In this document: positions 26,670 to 36,278 of the stretch, piece after piece
How the letters are laid out: every line of letters begins with the position of its first letter
How positions within the stretch are numbered: the stretch's first letter is position 1
Assembly (NCBI RefSeq): GCF_014645655.1
Contig: NZ_BMMD01000006.1
Coordinates: 88,377-152,376 of the forward strand
From: Agromyces bauzanensis
Lineage (GTDB): Bacteria; Actinomycetota; Actinomycetes; Actinomycetales; Microbacteriaceae
DNA: 64,000 bases
Direction: 5' to 3'
Notes under the pieces: model-generated
What the model was told of the DNA's origin: nothing
The model's input: the letters and a program-made list of their open reading frames with translations, nothing else
Database searches by the model: none
Position numbers and translations under genes: made by a program

Positions 26670-27640
26670 CAGGCGCGGCCGGGCGACCCGCCACCGGGCC
26701 CGGTGCGCGGCGTCGCGGCATCCGTCCCCGACGCGGCGCCCGGCGCACCCGGCGTGAAGGCGCGGCCGATGCCCTTGAGCGCCTCGCTGAGCTCGCTGGG
26801 CACGATCCAGAGCTTGTTCGCCTCGCCCTTGGCGATCTGCGGCAGCATCTGGAGGTACTGGTAGCCCAGGAGCTTGGGGTCGGGGTCGCCCTTGTGGATG
26901 GCGTCGAAGACGGTGAGGATCGCCTCGGCCTCGCCTTGCGCGCGGAGCACGGCGGCCTTCGCGTCGCCCTCGGCCTCGAGGATGGCGGCCTGACGTTCGC
27001 CCTCGGCCGTGAGGATCGCGGACTGCTTCGTGCCCTCGGCGGTGAGGATGAGCGCACGACGGTCGCGCTCGGCGCGCATCTGCTTCTCCATGGAGTCCTG
27101 GATCGAGTGCGGCGGGTCGATGGCCTTGAGCTCGACCCGGGAGACACGGATGCCCCACTTGCCGGTCGCCTCATCGAGCACGATGCGCAACTGTCCGTTG
27201 ATGTTGTCGCGGCTCGTGAGCGCCTCTTCGAGATTGAGCCCGCCGACGACGTTCCGGAGCGTCGTGGTCGTGAGCTGCTCGACGGCGCCGAGGTAGTTCG
27301 CGATCTCGTACGTCGCAGCCCTGGCATCCGTCACCTGGAAGTAGACGACGGTGTCGATCGAGACGACCAGGTTGTCTTCGGTGATGACCGGCTGCGGCGG
27401 GAACGAGACGACCTGTTCGCGCATGTCCACGAGCGGGCGCACCCGGTCGATGAACGGCACCAAGATGTTGAGGCCCGGTGAGAGCGTCTTGTGGTATCGG
27501 CCGAGTCGTTCGACGACGCCTTCATAGGCCTGCGGGATGATCCGGATCGCGCGGACGAGCACCACGATCACGAAGATCGCGATGACTATCAAGAGCACGA
27601 CGACGAAGATCTGGCCGGCGAAACCATCGATGCTGATCAT
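26669..27640 (-). CDS. SPFH/Band 7 family membrane protein (stomatin-like)
   Basis: 323 residues. One N-terminal membrane helix (IFVVVLLIVIAIFVIVVLVR) precedes the SPFH domain (AYEGVVERLGRYHKTLSPGL, LVDMREQVVSFPPQPVITED, YEIANYLGAVEQLTTTTLRN) and a long Ala/Glu coiled coil (residues about 185-240, RAERDRRALILTAEGTKQSA and following repeats). The tail is Gly/Pro-rich. Stomatin-like proteins oligomerise in membranes and are often paired with NfeD, as here. The conserved pairing and the downstream GDPD point to a membrane-microdomain operon. Confidence 0.92.
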   Translation of the reverse strand: MISIDGFAGQIFVVVLLIVIAIFVIVVLVRAIRIIPQAYEGVVERLGRYHKTLSPGLNILVPFIDRVRPLVDMREQVVSFPPQPVITEDNLVVSIDTVVYFQVTDARAATYEIANYLGAVEQLTTTTLRNVVGGLNLEEALTSRDNINGQLRIVLDEATGKWGIRVSRVELKAIDPPHSIQDSMEKQMRAERDRRALILTAEGTKQSAILTAEGERQAAILEAEGDAKAAVLRAQGEAEAILTVFDAIHKGDPDPKLLGYQYLQMLPQIAKGEANKLWIVPSELSEALKGIGRAFTPGAPGAASGTDAATPRTGPGGGSPGRA

Positions 27641-27672
27641 GCGGAGACTCCTGTGCGGTTGGGGGGCGGGTG

Positions 27673-28143
27673 TCAGGCGCTGTCGCGCTCTACCGGGACG
27701 ATGACGACGGTCGCTCCGTCGACGACCACCACCCTGACGGATGCACCGGCGCCGACGACCTGTTCGTCGGCATCGGGAGCGAGGCGCGCCGTCCAGGTCT
27801 CGCCGTTCGCGAGCTTCACGAGTCCGGCCGCCTCGGAGACCGAGGAGACGACTCTGCCCGACATGCCGAGGATGGCCGCGACGTTGCTCGGGGTCGGGTC
27901 CGCGCCTCGGCGCATGTAGCGGAGCATGACCGGGCGGATGGTGAGGATGAGCAGCACCGAGACGGCCGCGGCGATGAGGATCTGCGCCCACCATTCCCAG
28001 CCGAGGAGATCGACGCCGAGTCCGGCGACGGAGCCGAAGGCGATCATGAGGAACGTGAACTCGAGCGTCAGGAGCTCGATGATGACGCAGACGAGGATCA
28101 GGATGAGCCAGACGATCCAGGTGTACTGGGTCAGGTCCACCAT
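27673..28143 (-). CDS. NfeD family membrane protein (first copy)
   Basis: 156 residues. Four hydrophobic helices in the first half (YTWIVWLILILVCVIIELLT, FTFLMIAFGSVAGLGVDLLG, WAQILIAAAVSVLLILTIRP) are followed by the C-terminal OB-fold of NfeD proteins (ILGMSGRVVSSVSEAAGLVK, TWTARLAPDADEQVVGAGAS). NfeD proteins bind the SPFH partner encoded 33 bases downstream. No protease domain is present, so this is the short NfeD1b-like type. Confidence 0.9.
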   Translation of the reverse strand: MVDLTQYTWIVWLILILVCVIIELLTLEFTFLMIAFGSVAGLGVDLLGWEWWAQILIAAAVSVLLILTIRPVMLRYMRRGADPTPSNVAAILGMSGRVVSSVSEAAGLVKLANGETWTARLAPDADEQVVGAGASVRVVVVDGATVVIVPVERDSA

Positions 28144-28198
28144 GCGATCGCCTCTTTTACGTCTCCTTCCATGAACCTAGCACCGCACCGGCGGCCGT

Positions 28199-28675
28199 TC
28201 ACGGGTTCGGAGTGGCGCGCTCGATGGGGACGACGACCGCCGTCGCGCCGTCGATTCCCGTGACGAGCACCCGGTCGCCGACCGCGACATCCGACTGCTC
28301 GGTGATGGGAGAGAGGCGCGCCGTCCAGATGTCTCCGTTCCGGAGACGAACCTGCCCGCCCGATGCGGTAACGGTGCGCACGACCGAGCCCTCCGCGCCG
28401 ATCAGGGCGTCGATGTTGCTGCGGGCGGGATCGCCGCGCTGCCGGAGCATCCGGAGCAGTGGTGGTCGCAGGGTGAGGATGAGCGCGATGGACACGACGG
28501 CAGCGACGATGAACTGGGCCCACCACGGGATGCCGAAGAGGCCGGAGAGCAGACCCGCGACGCTGCCGAGGGCGAGCATCAGGAACGTCATCTCGAGGGT
28601 GAAGATCTCGATGGTGGCGAACACGAGGATCAGCACCAACCAGACGATCCACGCGTACTGGGTCAGCACGTCCAA
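28199..28675 (-). CDS. NfeD family membrane protein (second copy)
   Basis: About 158 residues, a clear paralogue of the next gene: YAWIVWLVLILVFATIEIFT, MTFLMLALGSVAGLLSGLFG, WAQFIVAAVVSIALILTLRP, then the OB-fold (LIGAEGSVVRTVTASGGQVR, VGDRVLVTGIDGATAVVVPI). The start is TTG 28675, chosen because AAGGAG stands seven bases upstream; GTG 28669 is the alternative. It is the first gene of the nfeD-nfeD-SPFH-GDPD operon. Tandem duplication is evident from shared residues and 55-base spacing. Confidence 0.88.
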   Translation of the reverse strand: MDVLTQYAWIVWLVLILVFATIEIFTLEMTFLMLALGSVAGLLSGLFGIPWWAQFIVAAVVSIALILTLRPPLLRMLRQRGDPARSNIDALIGAEGSVVRTVTASGGQVRLRNGDIWTARLSPITEQSDVAVGDRVLVTGIDGATAVVVPIERATPNP

Positions 28676-28810
28676 TAGCGGTCTCCTTCGCCTGCGGTCC
28701 GCTCCGAAACTAGCAGGGCGGCAGCGGCCGCGGGGCGAGTTGATAGTCTCGGTTCGGCGCATCGCCGAGGACCGTCGAGGTCCGTTCCCCGAGCCACGAG
28801 GAGTCCCGCC

Positions 28811-29578
28811 GTGACCAATCCACTTTCCCCCGGATCGCTCGACGGCCGCGTCGCCCTCGTGACGGGCTCGTCACGAGGCATCGGCGCCGACACCGCCCGG
28901 TACCTGGCGGGCGCCGGGGCATCCGTCGTCGTGAACTACCGCAGCAAGGCGCCCCGGGCCGAGAAGGTCGTCGCCGAGATCAACGCCGCGGGAGGGCGTG
29001 CGATCGCCGTCGGCGCCGACCTCACCGACGCGGCCTCCGTCGCGGCGATGTTCGAGCAGGCCGTCGCCGAGTTCGGTCCGATCGACATCCTCGTGCTGAA
29101 TGCCTCCGGCGGCATGGAGACCGGGATGGGCGAGGACTACGCCATGCGCCTCAACCGCGATGCCCAGGTCAACGTCGTCGAGGGTGCCCTGCCGCACCTC
29201 GCGCCGGACGCGCGCATCGTGCTCGTCACGAGCCACCAGGCGCACTTCATCCGCACGACCCCCACGATGCCCGAGTATGAGCCCGTGGCGCTGTCGAAGC
29301 GTGCCGGCGAGGATGCGTTACGGGCGAAGCTGCCCGAGCTCGATGCCGCGGGCGTCGAGTTCGTCGTCGTGTCGGGCGACATGATCGAGGGAACCATCAC
29401 CGCGACGCTCCTCGAGCGCGCGAACCCCGGCGCCATCGAGGCGCGAAAGCAGGACGCCGGCCGCCTCTACAACGTGTCGGAGTTCGCCGCCGAAGTGGCG
29501 CGGGCCGCGGTCGATCCCGTGCCGGTCGACCACACGCGCTACGTCGGCGACACGTCGGGCTTCGCGCACGGGACCTGA
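28811..29578 (+). CDS. Short-chain dehydrogenase/reductase (SDR)
   Basis: 255 residues from GTG 28811, with GAGGAG nine bases upstream. The cofactor motif is VTGSSRGIGADTARYLAGAG, with VVNYRSKAPRAEKV suggesting NADP preference (Arg after the second strand), and LVLNASGGME replaces the usual NNAG. The active site is unusual: after the serine region (LVTSHQAHF) comes PEYEPVALSKRAGEDALRAK, where Tyr and Lys are seven residues apart instead of the classic YxxxK. It may be an atypical reductase; the substrate is unknown. Confidence 0.88.
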   Translation: MTNPLSPGSLDGRVALVTGSSRGIGADTARYLAGAGASVVVNYRSKAPRAEKVVAEINAAGGRAIAVGADLTDAASVAAMFEQAVAEFGPIDILVLNASGGMETGMGEDYAMRLNRDAQVNVVEGALPHLAPDARIVLVTSHQAHFIRTTPTMPEYEPVALSKRAGEDALRAKLPELDAAGVEFVVVSGDMIEGTITATLLERANPGAIEARKQDAGRLYNVSEFAAEVARAAVDPVPVDHTRYVGDTSGFAHGT

Positions 29579-29596
29579 CCGCGTCGTCATGCCCGA

Positions 29597-29642
29597 CGAA
29601 GGGCCGGTCGCGAAGCGCTGAGCGCTCGAGACCGGCCCTTCG
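29597..29642. terminator. Bidirectional hairpin between the SDR and DUF308 genes
   Basis: CGAAGGGCCGGTC (29597-29609) and GACCGGCCCTTCG (29630-29642) are perfectly complementary over 13 bases, with a 20-base AGCGCT-containing loop. It lies between convergent genes and can serve both. Confidence 0.8.
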
Positions 29643-29658
29643 TGGTTCGGGGTCTGCG

Positions 29659-30267
29659 CTATGCGGTGGCGGTCACCCCACGACCGAACGTGAACGCGCG
29701 CACGATCTGCATGATGCCGAGCACGATGAGGCCGATACCCGTGATGATCCACAGGATGACCACACCCCACAGCGGCGAGAACAGCAGTACGACGCCCGCG
29801 ATGACGCCCAGGATGCCGAAGAAGATCGACCAGCCCCGTGATGGCGAGTCCGACGACTGTACGAGCGCCACGATGCCCTCGATGATCCAGAGGATACCGA
29901 TGAGGATGCCGAGGAACACCGCGAGGAATTCGGCGGCCCCCTGCACGTTCACGAGGGCGAGGATTCCGCCGATCACGAACAGCACGCCGAGGATGATGTC
30001 GAGCGCCCTGGCGCCGCCCGAGATCCCCTTCGAGAAGATACCGAGGCCGGCGTAGGCGAGTCCGGCGATGATGAAGTAGATGCCGAGCATCACCGTCAGC
30101 ACGAGGGCGGAGTTCTTGGGCCAGAAGGTGATGAAGATGCCCACGATCAGCGCGACGGCGCCGCTGATCCCGAGGGTGGTGCGGACGGTGTTGATAGCAG
30201 CCTTCGACAGGCTCGCTGAGTCCAGCGAGAACGCGGCGAAGACCGTGTTGGACTGCGGCGTCGACAT
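29659..30267 (-). CDS. HdeD/DUF308 family membrane protein
   Basis: 202 residues. The protein is made of six membrane helices in the two-helix repeats typical of HdeD-like DUF308 proteins (ISGAVALIVGIFITFWPKNS, ILGVLFVIGGILALVNVQGA, GILIGILWIIEGIVALVQSS, VILWIITGIGLIVLGIMQIV). E. coli HdeD is tied to acid resistance; the actinobacterial role is unknown. No partner gene is adjacent. Confidence 0.88.
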   Translation of the reverse strand: MSTPQSNTVFAAFSLDSASLSKAAINTVRTTLGISGAVALIVGIFITFWPKNSALVLTVMLGIYFIIAGLAYAGLGIFSKGISGGARALDIILGVLFVIGGILALVNVQGAAEFLAVFLGILIGILWIIEGIVALVQSSDSPSRGWSIFFGILGVIAGVVLLFSPLWGVVILWIITGIGLIVLGIMQIVRAFTFGRGVTATA

Positions 30268-30416
30268 GACGGGTCCTTTCTGAGCGATGAGGTACGTTGC
30301 AGGGTCAGGCTAGACCGCCACGGCACCTGAATGTCGGATGTGAGCCCGCGCGTCCCGGCGCGTCGTCGCCCGGAATTCCGGGGGAGCTTTCCGTGCCACT
30401 CAGCAAACACCCAGCT

Positions 30417-30681
30417 TCAGACGTCCGACGCGCGGCGCGCCCACTCCTCGAACGAGGTCGCCGGCCGCCCCAGCACTCGCTCGACGTTCGTCGTTCCTGC
30501 GCAGCACCGAGTCGGGCGACGGACTCGTCGAAGCTGATCGCCACCGGGCCGGACAGTTCGAGCACCCGCCCTCCCACCCGCTCGTCGTGAGCACGGCTGC
30601 GGCGACCTCTGCGGTCCCGCCGATGATGAGCGTCGTGGACGTGGTTGAAATCTCTGGTCCTCGGTCGACGGAGGTGGACAT
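30417..30681 (-). pseudogene. Internally deleted NAD(P)H-binding (NmrA/SDR-like) oxidoreductase
   Basis: From ATG 30681 the N-terminus runs to TSTTLIIGGT, the start of a Rossmann NAD(P)-binding fold. It then jumps directly to a segment normally near residue 200 (AEVAAAVLTTSGWEG). Two frame changes follow: RVLELSGPVAISFDESVARLG in the next frame, and TNVERVLGRPATSFEEWARR with ASDV and a TGA at 30417-30419 in the third. About 190 residues are missing from the middle. It lies divergent from the AraC regulator, which probably once controlled it. Confidence 0.75.
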
Positions 30682-30808
30682 CGGGATCCTCGTGAGGTGG
30701 TTGCACAGCAGACGGATGACTCGACGGCGCGAGCGTCGCACTATTCCCGTCGGCCGTCCCGCGTGCTGGACAACGTCGGTGCGACGTGTCACGATCTGGC
30801 GGGTGAGC

Positions 30809-31240
30809 ATGAGTTCCAGCCACGATCAGCACCTGCGCGACCTGGCGCGGCTGCGCCGAGTGCGCGACCGCATCGACCGGGAGTTCGCGCAGCCGCTCGA
30901 CGTCGAGGAGCTGGCGCGCGGCGCCAGCATGTCGGCCGGTCATCTCAGCCGCCAGTTCCGGCTCGCGTACGGCGTCGCGCCGTACTCCTACCTCATGACA
31001 CGGCGCATCGAGCGCGCGATGGCGTTGCTGCGCCGCGGCGATCTCAGCGTCACCGAGGTCTGCTTCACCGTCGGCTGCTCGTCGCTCGGTACATTCAGCA
31101 CCCGCTTCACCGAGCTCGTCGGGGTCCCGCCGAGCGTCTACCGCGAGCAGGAGGCGCGGGCCACCGAGGGACTACCCGCCTGCACCGCGAAGCAGGTCAC
31201 AAGGCCGATCAGGAATCGAGAAGCGCACACCGTCTCGTAG
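30809..31240 (+). CDS. AraC family transcriptional regulator (DNA-binding domain only)
   Basis: 143 residues containing essentially just the double helix-turn-helix of AraC/XylS proteins: REFAQPLDVEELARGASMSA, HLSRQFRLAYGVAPYSYLMT, then IERAMALLRRGDLSVTEVCF, TVGCSSLGTFSTRFTELVGV, PPSVYREQEA. No N-terminal effector domain is present, which is common for short members controlling glyoxalase-type operons. The start is ATG 30809; GTG 30803 is possible. It lies directly upstream of a VOC gene and divergent from the decayed oxidoreductase. Confidence 0.92.
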   Translation: MSSSHDQHLRDLARLRRVRDRIDREFAQPLDVEELARGASMSAGHLSRQFRLAYGVAPYSYLMTRRIERAMALLRRGDLSVTEVCFTVGCSSLGTFSTRFTELVGVPPSVYREQEARATEGLPACTAKQVTRPIRNREAHTVS

Positions 31241-31256
31241 CGGTTAGCGTGGCGGC

Positions 31257-31667
31257 ATGAAACTCACGATCCACCACAGCTTCCTTCCGCACACCGACCC
31301 AGACGCCTCGATCGCGTTCTACCGCGACCTCCTCGGCTTCGAGATCCGCAATGACGTGGGCTACCAGGGCATGCGATGGATCACGGTCGCCCCAACCGGG
31401 CAGCCCGACACCTCGATCGTGCTGCACCCGCCGACCGCACAGCCCGACCTGACCGACGACGAACGCACCACCATCCTCGAGTTGATGGCGAAGGGCAGCT
31501 ACTTCGGCGCCAACCTCGCGACCGACGACGTCGACGACACGTTCGCGAAGCTCGAGGCAGGCGGCGCCGAGGTCGTCCAGGAGCCCACGGATCAGCCCTA
31601 CGGGGTGCGCGACTGCGCGTTCCGCGATCCGTCGGGCAACATGATCCGGATCCAGGAGCGCGCCTGA
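31257..31667 (+). CDS. VOC family protein (glyoxalase/dioxygenase-like)
   Basis: 136 residues forming one vicinal-oxygen-chelate module pair: IHHSFLPHTDPDASIAFYRD, LLGFEIRNDVGYQGMRWITV, ATDDVDDTFAKLEAGGAEVV, CAFRDPSGNMIRIQE. Metal ligands are likely His-3 of the first strand and Glu near the end. TAGCGT at 31245-31250 lies six bases before the ATG, so a separate leaderless transcript from the AraC gene is likely. The AraC-VOC-UvrA-like order suggests a small resistance module. The substrate is unknown. Confidence 0.9.
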   Translation: MKLTIHHSFLPHTDPDASIAFYRDLLGFEIRNDVGYQGMRWITVAPTGQPDTSIVLHPPTAQPDLTDDERTTILELMAKGSYFGANLATDDVDDTFAKLEAGGAEVVQEPTDQPYGVRDCAFRDPSGNMIRIQERA

Positions 31668-31669
31668 GG

Positions 31670-33000
<1,331 letters not shown>

Positions 33001-33141
33001 ATTCTCATGTGTCTGCACCTGGCGTGAGAAATCGGGGGAGCGGGAACCCGCTCCGAGCCCGGAACGCCGGCGGCACTGGTGCTCGTGGGCGTCGCAGCAT
33101 CCGCCGCCGACCTCGCATCCGCCGGGCTCGCGGGCGTCGCA

Positions 33142-34656
33142 TCAGAGGTTCTGCCCGATGTCCCAGAGCCGGTCGGGGCGGCCGTCGATCGCCTCCGACA
33201 CCGCGAGCGCCTGGTCGTCTGAGAGTGAGGCGACGTAGTCGATCACCCCTCGCCCCACCCCGAGCGTGAGCACATCGGATGCCTCGGGGATCAGGATGCC
33301 CTCGGGCCGCGCCGCTCGCAGCCGTGCGTAGCCGTCGGCGGCGATGTCGACGAGCTCCCTCAGCCGCAGCGGAACGCGGTTGCGGTCATAGTCGTCGGTG
33401 ATCCACGCGGCGAGCCCCTTGACGGCTCGCGTCAGCACGCGGCTGAGCCCGCGCTGGTACATCACGATGTCGGCCCGGTCGAGGATGAAGTGGCGGTGCA
33501 CGAACTTCAGGATCTCGACCTCGTGCCAGGCGCGCCGGTCGAGCGTCACGAGCCCCGAGCGGACGACGTCCGCCGGCGCCGGCACGACCGAGGTCTGCAG
33601 GTGGCCGATCCAACGATTCGTGAATGACGAGAGGGCACGCTCCGAGGCGATCGACCCGTCGAACGGCGTTGCGAGGAGGCCGTCGACGAGGTCGTCGGCG
33701 ACGACATCGACCGCTTGCGCGAACGCGTCGTCGTCGGCGATCCACGGGTCGCTGCGCCTGAGCTTGCGACGGAGCCCGTCGAGCGCGGCCCCCGGCGGCG
33801 CCGAGTGCATCGCCAACTCGGCTTCCGGGAGTCGGCCGAGCTCGGCGGCGCCCGAGAGCCAGCCGCGGAACTCGCGCGCGACCGCCCCGTGGCTGAGCAG
33901 TCCCGCCCGATAGAAGTCGTCGACGTCGTGGATCGAGTAGGCGATGTCGTCTGCGATGTCCATGATGGAGCACTCGAGCGACTGCTCCATCGGCGGCAGT
34001 CCGCGCCGAGCGGCGACGAGGTCGTCGGCGTCGAGGTCGTACGCCGAGAACTTCACGACCTCGATTCCGCCGTCGGCCCGCCGGAGCCCGCGGGGGAGTC
34101 CGTCGCCGAGATCCGAGGCGTCGACGAACCGCGTCCACGGGTACTTCGCGACAGCGGTCCGCACCGCCGCGGTGAGGTTCAGCCCGCGCGGCGCGGCCTC
34201 GCACACGTCGAGTGTGGTGATGATCCGGTACGTCTGCGCGTTGCCCTCGAACCCGTCGGCGAGGCCGAGGCTCTCACGAGCGAGACGGTCGAGCACGCGC
34301 TCGCCGATGTGCCCGAATGGCGGGTGCCCGAGGTCGTGGGCACTCGCGGCGGCCTGCACGACGACGGCGTCGCAGCCGTGCTCGAGCGCGAGATCACGCG
34401 CCGGCGACGAGGCATCCGTCAATCCGACCGCGATCGCACGCGAGACTGCGGTGACCTTGATCGAGTGGGTGAGCCGGTTGTGGATGAGCGGTCCTGCGCC
34501 CGGCTGGGCGATCACCTGCGTGACGGCGGAGAGGCGTGAGAAGTAGGGGGAGAAGCGGATGCGCTCGAGGTCGAGCCGGAACTGCGAGTGCTCGCCCGTG
34601 ACCTCCACGCTGCTGCTCGGCTCGGCGACCAGTCGGGTGGCGCGTTCCCGGTTCAT
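33142..34656 (-). CDS. dgt: Deoxyguanosinetriphosphate triphosphohydrolase-like protein
   Basis: 504 residues with the HD-domain metal-site motifs of dNTP triphosphohydrolases: [20 protein letters not shown] (His), [20 protein letters not shown] (HD pair), [14 protein letters not shown] and [20 protein letters not shown] (later Asp). The enzyme hydrolyses dNTPs to deoxynucleosides and triphosphate. GTPase specificity is not provable from sequence. The C-terminal end lies just past the UvrA-like remnant, with about 140 bases of non-coding DNA between them. Confidence 0.92.
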   Translation of the reverse strand: MNRERATRLVAEPSSSVEVTGEHSQFRLDLERIRFSPYFSRLSAVTQVIAQPGAGPLIHNRLTHSIKVTAVSRAIAVGLTDASSPARDLALEHGCDAVVVQAAASAHDLGHPPFGHIGERVLDRLARESLGLADGFEGNAQTYRIITTLDVCEAAPRGLNLTAAVRTAVAKYPWTRFVDASDLGDGLPRGLRRADGGIEVVKFSAYDLDADDLVAARRGLPPMEQSLECSIMDIADDIAYSIHDVDDFYRAGLLSHGAVAREFRGWLSGAAELGRLPEAELAMHSAPPGAALDGLRRKLRRSDPWIADDDAFAQAVDVVADDLVDGLLATPFDGSIASERALSSFTNRWIGHLQTSVVPAPADVVRSGLVTLDRRAWHEVEILKFVHRHFILDRADIVMYQRGLSRVLTRAVKGLAAWITDDYDRNRVPLRLRELVDIAADGYARLRAARPEGILIPEASDVLTLGVGRGVIDYVASLSDDQALAVSEAIDGRPDRLWDIGQNL

Positions 34657-34802
34657 CCGATGCCTCCCTCTGCTCGGTTCGCGGGCGACGGATGCCGCGG
34701 CCGCTCGTGTCCCAATCTAGGCCGGGTCGTGTCGAGATGGGCCCGAGGGGGCGAGCGACCGTGATGAGGCATCCGGAACCGGGATCGTGTCGATCCGAGC
34801 CC

Positions 34803-35243
34803 TCAGCTGACGGCCGTGCGAACGAGCTCGGTGATTCTCTGCTCCACCGACGGCGTCCAATCGCGGATCGCGAAGGCGACGGGCCACAGGTCGCCGTCGT
34901 CGAGGGCGGCCTTGTCTTCGAAGCCGATCGTCGCGTAGCGGGTCTTGAACTTGTGTGCCGGCTGGATGAACAGCATCATCTTGCCCTCGGCGTTCGCGAA
35001 ACCGGGCATGCCGTAGTAGGTCTTCGGCACGAGGTCGGGCGCGACCTCGGTGACGACGCGGTAGAGCCCTTCGGCGAGCACCTTGTCGTCGGGCTCCAGC
35101 TGGGCGATTGCCTCCAGGACGGCCTCCTCACCGGCCGCGCGATTCTTGCCCGCCTTCTCCTGCTCGCGGAGCTCCTTCGCGCGCTGCTTGACCGCGTCGC
35201 GCTCCTCCTGGCTCAGCCCTCCGGACGTGTCGGTCTTGGCCAT
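34803..35243 (-). CDS. DUF1801/YdhG-like iron-chaperone family protein
   Basis: 146 residues. A charged N-terminal helix (LSQEERDAVKQRAKELREQE, KAGKNRAAGEE) is followed by the compact DUF1801 alpha/beta fold: VTEVAPDLVPKTYYGMPGFA, GKMMLFIQPAHKFKTRYATI, GFEDKAALDDGDLWPVAFAI, TELVRTAV. Homologues include YdhG and frataxin-like proteins; biochemical function is not established. It stands alone, with 150-base gaps on both sides. Confidence 0.85.
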   Translation of the reverse strand: MAKTDTSGGLSQEERDAVKQRAKELREQEKAGKNRAAGEEAVLEAIAQLEPDDKVLAEGLYRVVTEVAPDLVPKTYYGMPGFANAEGKMMLFIQPAHKFKTRYATIGFEDKAALDDGDLWPVAFAIRDWTPSVEQRITELVRTAVS

Positions 35244-35427
35244 CGTCGTTTCCCCTTCCGGAACTGTGATCGCGACACCGCTGCATCCGGCGTCGATCTC
35301 AGGCTATTCGGGTGCGTTCGTCGCCGGCTTCTTCATTCCTGATCGATCCGAGGAATCGGGGGATGAGCACCTTCGTCGCTGATCTCACCGAACGGATCGA
35401 ACCTCACGGGGCACCCGCGAGTGTCAT

Positions 35428-35684
35428 CATTCCTGCAATCGCCTGGCGCGGGCGATCAGGTACTCGCGTTCCGGGATCGAGTGGGTCATTCGGGCGGCCT
35501 CACGATACTCCTCGACCGCTTCGCCGGTTCGGCCTGCGCGTTCCAACAGGTGAGCGCGCACCAAGGAGATGCGTTTGGGACCGGTGGGCTGCCACTCTCG
35601 ACGAGTTCGTCGATGGAGGCCAGCCCGGCAGCAGCACCATACACCATGGCTTCGGCCACGGCGCGGTTGAGGTGGCGATCGGAC
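35428..35684 (-). pseudogene. C-terminal remnant of an ECF-type RNA polymerase sigma factor
   Basis: Read on the minus strand, one frame gives RHLNRAVAEAMVYGAAAGLA, SIDELVESG. After a frame change near 35580 it continues RISLVRAHLLERAGRTGEAV, EEYREAARMTHSIPEREYLI, ARARRLQE and a TGA at 35428-35430. This is the TPR-like C-terminal extension of the large actinobacterial ECF group often paired with YciI-like proteins. The sigma-2 and sigma-4 regions are gone, and no partner gene remains nearby. Confidence 0.72.
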
Positions 35685-35851
35685 TATGCGTGGTGGCTCG
35701 AGCAGGCCGAGTCACCGGCCGTGGGTGATGGTGCGGACTGCGGCACCTGGGTGCTCGACGCCGTGCACGCGGCGAGGTCGTGGCCGTCGCAATCGTCACG
35801 ATGCCCAACAGGAAATGCGGATGGTAGATCCGGCTGCGGGCGATTCGCGGT

Positions 35852-36278
35852 ATGCCGGCGGACCTCATCTGGCGATCCGCCGTACTCCGCCAAGCCGAGT
35901 CCGGCGTCCGCCTGGCGCTCCGGGCCGACGCGGCATTGCTCGCCGTGCTCGTGATGATCGGCGTACTGGATGTCGCGCCGGACGGGTTCGTGCTGTTCCG
36001 GCTCGTGCACGCGTCGGTGATCGGCGACGTACAACGCATCCCGGAGCCCTCGCTGGGCGTGATGAGCCTGGGTCTCATCGCCTTGCTGGCGTTGTCGGCA
36101 TTGGTGGGTGAACGGCAGCGGGCTTGGGCCGCGCTTGTACTCGCCGTCCCGACCGCCCTGATCCGGCCGAGCCCTTTACGTCCTCAGCGCGAGCGCCGTC
36201 GTCCTGGTGAACCGGCTTCGCACGAAGAGGAATCCTCCGCCGTCGACGAGTTCATGGCGTCGTCGCTCGAGGAGCTGA
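35852..36278 (+). pseudogene. Probable frameshifted small membrane protein
   Basis: From ATG 35852 the frame gives MPADLIWRSAVLRQAESGVR, then hydrophobic stretches ALLAVLVMIGVLDVAP and LGVMSLGLIALLALSALVG, then AWAALVLAVPTALI. At about 36160 the hydrophobic pattern continues in another frame as ALYVLSASAVVLVNRLRTKR and ends at a TGA at 36276-36278. The original frame instead stays open as a non-hydrophobic sequence to 36661. I read this as a three- or four-helix membrane protein with a frameshift. An alternative is a genuine 269-residue protein. Family not recognised. Confidence 0.4.

Noticed and set aside
35684-36034. Minus-strand frame of 116 codons opposite the 35852 membrane protein
   Set aside because: His/Arg/Gln-rich texture without hydrophobic or domain features; the plus strand has the membrane helices.
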